Assembly: GCA_003661945.1 (NCBI GenBank)
Contig: QMXC01000037.1
Coordinates: 1 to 8,316 of the forward strand
DNA length: 8,316 bases
Direction: 5' to 3'
Source of the DNA: Candidatus Bathyarchaeota archaeon
Lineage (GTDB): Archaea > Thermoproteota > Bathyarchaeia > Bathyarchaeales > UBA233
Positions 5,257 to 8,316 of the stretch are shown here, one piece after another. The first letter of the stretch is position 1; each line of letters starts with the position of its first letter. Made by a program: the position numbers and the translations under genes. The notes beneath the pieces are model-generated. The model was not told the origin of the DNA, ran no database searches, and saw only the letters and a program-made list of their open reading frames with translations.

Positions 5257-6053
5257 TGAAGAAGTTGAAGTTCGTAGACGCCCACGTGCACCTTTCAGAC
5301 CCCGAATACAGAGACAAAATTGACATTTTAATCGACGAAGCAAGGAAGTCTAACGTGGTTGCGCTTGTCTCGAACTCCATGGATTTACAAACCAGTATTG
5401 ACAGTTTGAAACTTTCTGAAAAATACCCCGGTCTCGTTTATGCAGCTCTGGGAATACACCCGTGGACGCTAAGGGACATGCAGCCTGATGAGTTAGAAGC
5501 TGTTATAAGGCTAATTCAGAAGAACCGAAACAACAAAAGCCTTGTTGCGCTAGGTGAAATCGGTTTAGACATAAAGAACCTCAAGAATGAAGAGTTGAAG
5601 AAGCTTCAGCTCGAAGTCTTCAAAGGAATGCTAGGGCTAGCGGAAAAACTCGACTTACCGGTTATAATTCATTCTAGGGGAACAACGGAAAAAGTTGTGG
5701 AAACCCTTCCCTCATTCAAGCTCAAACGCGTGCTGCTACACTGGTTTAGCTATCCGAAATCGCTGATACCCACCATAGTAGACCGCGGATACTACGTCAG
5801 CGAGGGACCACCAGCGGTTTATTCGCAGGGAATACGGCAAGTTGTCAAACGTGTCCCTTTGGAGAATCTCTTGACAGAAACTGATGGGCCAGTAAGGTTC
5901 TTTAAGGAGCCGTTTAAGGGAAAAATGACCGTTCCATCGTTTATTCCCATGGTTGTTGAGGCGGTGGCGGAGATAAAAAAGACCGGTGTGGAAGAGGTTG
6001 CTGGTCAGATATTGAAGAATTTCGTGGATTTTTTCGGTGTGGAAATCGCTTAG
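5256..6053 (+). CDS. tatD: TatD-family metal-dependent hydrolase
   Basis: This is a 265-residue TIM-barrel hydrolase of the TatD family, whose studied members are metal-dependent DNases (3'-5' exonuclease, DNA repair and turnover) in the cytosol. All metal-site positions are visible: DAHVHL with H10 and H12, GEIGLD with E101, VIIHSRG with H139, LLHWF with H162, and LTETDGP with D210. Length is normal for the family. The link after the Glu (residues 105-125) lacks the usual 'F..Q' spelling of bacterial TatD, typical of a more distant archaeal subgroup, so substrate specificity (DNA or another phosphoester) is open. GTG at 5256 is chosen because it starts right before the first barrel strand KLKFVDAHVH and is placed for leaderless translation. 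A terminator-like hairpin follows the stop codon, so it appears to stand alone. Confidence 0.93.
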   Translation: MKKLKFVDAHVHLSDPEYRDKIDILIDEARKSNVVALVSNSMDLQTSIDSLKLSEKYPGLVYAALGIHPWTLRDMQPDELEAVIRLIQKNRNNKSLVALGEIGLDIKNLKNEELKKLQLEVFKGMLGLAEKLDLPVIIHSRGTTEKVVETLPSFKLKRVLLHWFSYPKSLIPTIVDRGYYVSEGPPAVYSQGIRQVVKRVPLENLLTETDGPVRFFKEPFKGKMTVPSFIPMVVEAVAEIKKTGVEEVAGQILKNFVDFFGVEIA

Positions 6054-6085
6054 AACCAAATTGCTTTTATTTTGGTTTATTTTCA
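6054..6085 (+). terminator. Hairpin and T-rich terminator after tatD
   Basis: AACCAAA (6054-6060) pairs perfectly with TTTGGTT (6071-6077) across a 10-base loop and is followed by TATTTTC. It starts at the first base after the TAG stop codon and separates tatD from the S17e-led gene run. Confidence 0.5.
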
Positions 6086-6088
6086 TAG

Positions 6089-6096
6089 GTTATACT
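6089..6096 (+). promoter_or_regulatory. Possible promoter of the S17e-led run
   Basis: GTTATACT with an A/T-rich flank lies about 55-60 bases before the TTG start of the S17e gene. Initiation near 6118 would give a leader of about 30 bases that includes AGGGGATGGG. The match to box A is mediocre. Confidence 0.3.
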
Positions 6097-6148
6097 TCGA
6101 AACCATGCGAATGCAACGCAAACAAGATTTAGGGGATGGGCTTAAAAT

Positions 6149-6358
6149 TTGGGAAAGGTGCGAACGGAACACATCAAGCGAATCGCAAAGGAACTGGTGA
6201 AAAGGTTTCCGAACAAGTTCTCCCACGATTTTGAAGCTAATAAACGGGTAGTCGACGTTCTCGTTCCTACAGCTACGAACCGGGTGCGAAACAAAATCGC
6301 GGGTTATATCACCCACATGTTTTCAATTTCCCATTCATCTCGGTCAGAAAAGCCTTAA
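6149..6358 (+). CDS. rps17e: Small-subunit ribosomal protein S17e
   Basis: This 69-residue protein is a component of the archaeal/eukaryotic 30S/40S subunit. The family pattern is clear end to end: GKVRTEHIKRIAKELV (2-17), FPNKFSHDFEANKRVVD (20-36) and RVRNKIAGYITH (45-56). The start is TTG at 6149. An in-frame TAA at 6143-6145 rules out anything longer, and the family sequence begins with the next codon (Gly). AGGGGATGGG lies about 8-17 bases upstream as a loose ribosome binding site. A nearby ATG at 6136 is in another frame. It leads a compact same-strand run; the next ORF can begin only 5 bases after its stop. Confidence 0.96.
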   Translation: MGKVRTEHIKRIAKELVKRFPNKFSHDFEANKRVVDVLVPTATNRVRNKIAGYITHMFSISHSSRSEKP

Positions 6359-6363
6359 TAGAC

Positions 6364-6774
6364 ATGAGTTCAAACTTCCCTTTAGGAGTTAAGGTGCAAC
6401 AGATGATTACCCATTACAGGAAAAGCTGGGCTATGCGGTATCTGAGAGAAGCAAAAGCCGAATTGATGGCGGCGCGAAAAATGCCACAGATGGCGCCCGA
6501 CCTCATTATGGAGGCAGTGAGAAAAGCTCAGATAGCCGTATATTATAGCCTCGGCGAACCGGCATTTATAGAAGACGCCGTGCATAAAGCCATTCAAAAC
6601 GGAGGGAAAATGAAAGACCCCCTTCTAAAATGTCTGATTGAAATTGAAAGGCTCGTGCAACAGATATCTGAAGCCCCGGACTTAAACGTGGAAAAAGCTG
6701 CAGAAGAAGTTGACGACGTGATTCAGATGGCTTCGGACATAGTTGAACTTTTCACTGAAGAAAAACTCGAATAG
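6364..6774 (+). CDS. Small helical HEPN-like protein, function unknown
   Basis: This protein of up to 136 residues is predicted all-helical, with no signal peptide or membrane span. The stretch AMRYLREAKAELMAARKM (23-40), followed by a second helix EAVRKAQIAVYYSLGEP (50-66), resembles the first two helices of HEPN-type bundles, and a third and fourth helix follow (85-105, 108-130). The R-x4-6-H ribonuclease motif of active HEPN toxins is absent, so if it is HEPN it is probably a binding rather than a cleaving form. This is a fold-level guess. The start is uncertain: ATG at 6364 has no ribosome binding site, whereas GTG at 6394 follows GGAG (6385-6388) by 5 bases and leaves 126 residues that still contain the whole helical part; ATG at 6403 is a third choice. 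It sits between rps17e and serK with very short gaps, so it is co-transcribed. Confidence 0.75.
   Translation: MSSNFPLGVKVQQMITHYRKSWAMRYLREAKAELMAARKMPQMAPDLIMEAVRKAQIAVYYSLGEPAFIEDAVHKAIQNGGKMKDPLLKCLIEIERLVQQISEAPDLNVEKAAEEVDDVIQMASDIVELFTEEKLE
6385..6388 (+). promoter_or_regulatory. Ribosome binding site favouring an internal GTG start
   Basis: GGAG lies inside the first ORF codons of the HEPN-like gene, 5 bases before an in-frame GTG (6394) and 14 before an ATG (6403). No such site precedes the outermost ATG at 6364. This argues for a protein about 10 residues shorter than the longest reading frame. Confidence 0.5.
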
Positions 6775-6780
6775 CGTTCG

Positions 6781-7662
6781 GTGAAACACTTGTCCTCATC
6801 GTCAAGTTCAACCTACGTTATCCACCATGAAAAACTCGATTTAAAAATAGGGCTCTTCGATATAAGGGACGTTTTCATTCACGAGGAAATCATTCCAGAA
6901 CTTTTGGAGAAACTCATTCGCAACATAGAGAGTGTTGGGTATCTTAAACACCCCATAATCTTAGACGAAAAGTCTCATGTCGTTCTGGACGGAATGCATA
7001 GAGTTGCCGCTTTGAAGAAGCTTGGGTGCCTTCGTATTCCGGCGTGCATGGTTAATTATGAAAGCCCCTTCATAATCGTAGGATGCTGGTACCGAGTGCT
7101 AAAAGAAGCAAACGCAACGAGCCTCGTCCTCCAAGCCATCGATAAACTTGGATTCAGCTCTGAAAACGTGCACAGCATCGACGTTGACACGCTCGGAGTT
7201 CCACCGGTTTTTGCAGCTCTACAAGGTTTAAACGTGTCGTTTCTGATACGTTCAAACTTTCGAAATTTAAGAGAAGCCTACAACCACGTGAAGCTCATTG
7301 AAGAAACGTTAAAGAGCAACTCGGTGAAAGTGGAACATGAAACGGAAAACGACGCTTTTCTCAAGTTGAAGGAAGGCATCGTCGAGGCGGTGCTCTTAAC
7401 GCCGAAGCTTTCGAAGAAAGACATCGTGGAAACCGCGCTTTCCGGACAAGTCTTCGCATACAAAGCTACAAGACACGTAATCCCAGCGAGACCGCTAAGA
7501 ATAAACGTTCCCTTAACCCTTCTGAAAGACGAGAAAAAAACGTTAGAACAAGCAAACGAAGAGCTTGTACAAAACTTGAAGAAAAAAAGGTTGAAGCTTA
7601 TGCCCGCTGGAAGCATAATAGAGGGAAGAAGATACGAAGAAGACGTATACATCTTTGAATGA
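6781..7662 (+). CDS. serK: SerK-like free-serine kinase, ParB/sulfiredoxin-like fold
   Basis: This 293-residue protein has an N-terminal ParB-type domain (about 25-100) with the signature VVLDGMHRVAALKKLG. It fits SerK of Thermococcus, which uses ADP to phosphorylate free L-serine to O-phosphoserine for cysteine synthesis. The key residues line up with SerK as I recall it: HE at 34-35 (catalytic Glu30), D70 and H73 in the DGxHR motif (Asp69, His72) and TRH at 230-232 (Thr223-Arg224-His225, phosphate binding). The conserved context CWYR (102-105) and the ending AxRPLRINVPL are also there. A tail of about 45 residues (250-293, ending YEEDVYIFE) goes beyond the Thermococcus protein. GTG at 6781 has no ribosome binding site but begins 6 bases after the previous stop, suggesting coupling. 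Its stop overlaps the next ATG (ATGA). A ParB-type DNA-binding role is less likely because no helix-turn-helix domain follows. Confidence 0.78.
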   Translation: MKHLSSSSSSTYVIHHEKLDLKIGLFDIRDVFIHEEIIPELLEKLIRNIESVGYLKHPIILDEKSHVVLDGMHRVAALKKLGCLRIPACMVNYESPFIIVGCWYRVLKEANATSLVLQAIDKLGFSSENVHSIDVDTLGVPPVFAALQGLNVSFLIRSNFRNLREAYNHVKLIEETLKSNSVKVEHETENDAFLKLKEGIVEAVLLTPKLSKKDIVETALSGQVFAYKATRHVIPARPLRINVPLTLLKDEKKTLEQANEELVQNLKKKRLKLMPAGSIIEGRRYEEDVYIFE

Positions 7663-7970
7663 TAAAAATGGACACAAAAACAACAGTAAAAATCGAGCTT
7701 GTAGGTGTTCTGAGAAAAACGTATGGAAAAGAAGCCGAAGAAAAAGCTGTGAAAGGAACAACAGCTAAAATACGGGACGTAATAAGGAAACTGGCTGAAA
7801 ACTCGAGTCAAGAGTTTAAGCGAGCCCTAATCGACCCGGAGCTTCAGGACCCACGTCCGAACACGCTTATACTCGTGAACGGAAGAGAGATAAGCGTTCT
7901 AGAAGGTTTAGAAACTCCGGTGAAAAACGGCGACAAAATTGTTTTGATATCTGTTTCTCACGGCGGATAA
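7659..7970 (+). CDS. ThiS/MoaD/Urm1-like ubiquitin-fold sulfur carrier protein
   Basis: This is a 103-residue beta-grasp protein and a distant paralogue of the MoaD-like protein at 4364-4657. It has a first strand VKIELVGVLRKTYG (10-23), a helix IRDVIRKLAEN (38-48), the shared core LILVNGREISVLEGLETPVKNGDKI (70-94) and a C-terminus LISVSHGG. The Gly-Gly end is the site where an E1-like enzyme would activate it as a thiocarboxylate or for conjugation. The SHGG spelling recalls Urm1 (LHGG) more than MoaD (PPVxGG), so tRNA thiolation, protein modification or sulfur delivery to a synthase are all possible. ATG at 7659 overlaps the stop of serK as ATGA, so the two are translationally coupled. ATG at 7668 (Met4) is an alternative. 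Coupling to an O-phosphoserine-making enzyme suggests a cysteine role, as with mycobacterial CysO; this is inference. Confidence 0.85.
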   Translation: MIKMDTKTTVKIELVGVLRKTYGKEAEEKAVKGTTAKIRDVIRKLAENSSQEFKRALIDPELQDPRPNTLILVNGREISVLEGLETPVKNGDKIVLISVSHGG

Positions 7971-7981
7971 CAAGGGCAAAG

Positions 7982-7990
7982 AATAAAATA
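7982..7990 (+). promoter_or_regulatory. Possible cofE promoter, leaderless spacing
   Basis: AATAAAATA is centred about 27 bases before the ATG at 8013, so transcription would begin at or next to the start codon. No ribosome binding site is present in the 42-base gap. Read-through from the upstream gene is also possible. Confidence 0.35.
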
Positions 7991-8012
7991 GCCAAGCTAC
8001 ACGACTCTTGTT

Positions 8013-8316
8013 ATGCAACTATACGCTATAAAGACTCGAAGGATAAAGCCGGGAGACAACGTCGCCACGATAATATTAGACGCTCTAAAGAAAATGGATA
8101 TAGGCATAGATGAAGGAGACGTTCTAGCGTTAGCATCTAAAGCCGTAGCAACAGCCGCCGACCGAATAGTCAATCTAAAAAACGTTAAACCCTCAGAGAA
8201 AGCAAGAAGAACCGCCGAAAACTTTCATCTGCAACCGGAATTCGTTGAACTCGTGCTAAGAGAAGCAGACAAAATATTTGGCGGTGTGGAAAAAGCCCTT
8301 TTAACACTTAAAAACG
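8013..8316 (+). CDS. cofE: Coenzyme F420-0:L-glutamate ligase (CofE), 5' part
   Basis: The first 101 codons are present before the window ends; the family is about 250 residues. CofE is a GTP-dependent cytosolic ligase that adds gamma-linked glutamates to F420-0 to make F420-1 and F420-2, the deazaflavin hydride carrier of many archaea. The visible part matches the family opening: LYAIKTRRIKPGDN (3-16), helix ATIILDALKK, GIDEGDVLALASKAVATA (31-48) with the conserved Ser-Lys, DRIVNLKNVKPSEKA, and the helix PEFVELVLREADKIFGG (77-93). The nucleotide and metal residues of the later part are outside the window. It begins at ATG 8013, 42 bases after the carrier-protein gene, with a TATA-like box at leaderless distance. 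Confidence 0.9.
   Translation, partial: MQLYAIKTRRIKPGDNVATIILDALKKMDIGIDEGDVLALASKAVATAADRIVNLKNVKPSEKARRTAENFHLQPEFVELVLREADKIFGGVEKALLTLKN

Noticed and set aside
6136..6138. ATG upstream of S17e with a nearby GGGG
   Set aside because: It is out of frame with the conserved S17e sequence; an in-frame stop follows at 6143 in the S17e frame, leaving TTG 6149.
6781..7662. ParB chromosome-partition protein
   Set aside because: No helix-turn-helix DNA-binding domain, no ParA neighbour, and the residue pattern (HE, DGxHR, TRH) fits SerK instead.
7278..7811. 177-codon Phe/Ser/Cys-rich minus-strand frame
   Set aside because: It is the antisense shadow of serK and the carrier gene; the composition is typical of reversed Lys/Glu codons.
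1..8316. CRISPR arrays, insertion sequences, prophage or integration sites
   Set aside because: No spaced direct repeats, terminal inverted repeats, transposase or integrase sequence is visible; the tRNA lies at the window edge with no duplicated 3' end inside the window.

Overview
The window is archaeal. It carries a group II chaperonin (thermosome) subunit, an HMf-type histone, the archaeal/eukaryotic ribosomal protein S17e, a coenzyme F420 ligase (CofE) and two ubiquitin-like MoaD/SAMP-type proteins. Promoters are TATA-box-like and two genes look leaderless. The moderate GC content, the frequent GTG/TTG starts and a secreted beta-helix protein with a dockerin-like tail of the 'GSPNWNPxAD' type fit a Bathyarchaeia-like or related thermo/mesophilic TACK archaeon. 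The lineage is inferred from gene content and was not computed.

Left part (1-4249, all on the minus strand): reading in the direction of transcription, a thermosome gene, a secreted NosD-like beta-helix/dockerin protein, a large coiled-coil protein of unknown function, and a tRNA-Glu(CUC) whose 5' end lies one base after the coiled-coil gene's stop codon. The middle part (4250-5255) has a divergent thermosome/MoaD promoter region, a MoaD-like gene, a compact candidate gene for a 28-residue peptide with its own TATA box, ribosome binding site and terminator, and an archaeal histone on the opposite strand that shares that terminator.

Right part (5256-8316, plus strand): a TatD-family metallohydrolase, apparently leaderless, followed by a terminator-like hairpin. 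Then comes a compact run led by S17e: rps17e, a small all-helical HEPN-like protein, a ParB-fold protein that keeps the catalytic residues of the archaeal free-serine kinase SerK, a second ubiquitin-like sulfur-carrier-type protein overlapping serK by four bases (ATGA), and the 5' part of cofE, which runs off the window.

The most interesting functional idea is the translationally coupled pair of a SerK-like kinase (makes O-phosphoserine) and a protein ending in Gly-Gly that could carry sulfur as a thiocarboxylate. In mycobacteria, O-phosphoserine and the thiocarboxylated carrier CysO are the two substrates of the cysteine synthase CysM. The pair here could therefore supply both halves of an archaeal carrier-dependent cysteine route. 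The carrier's Urm1-like C-terminus leaves tRNA thiolation or protein conjugation as alternatives. The 28-residue gene and the coiled-coil/tRNA-Glu junction are the other points worth a second look.
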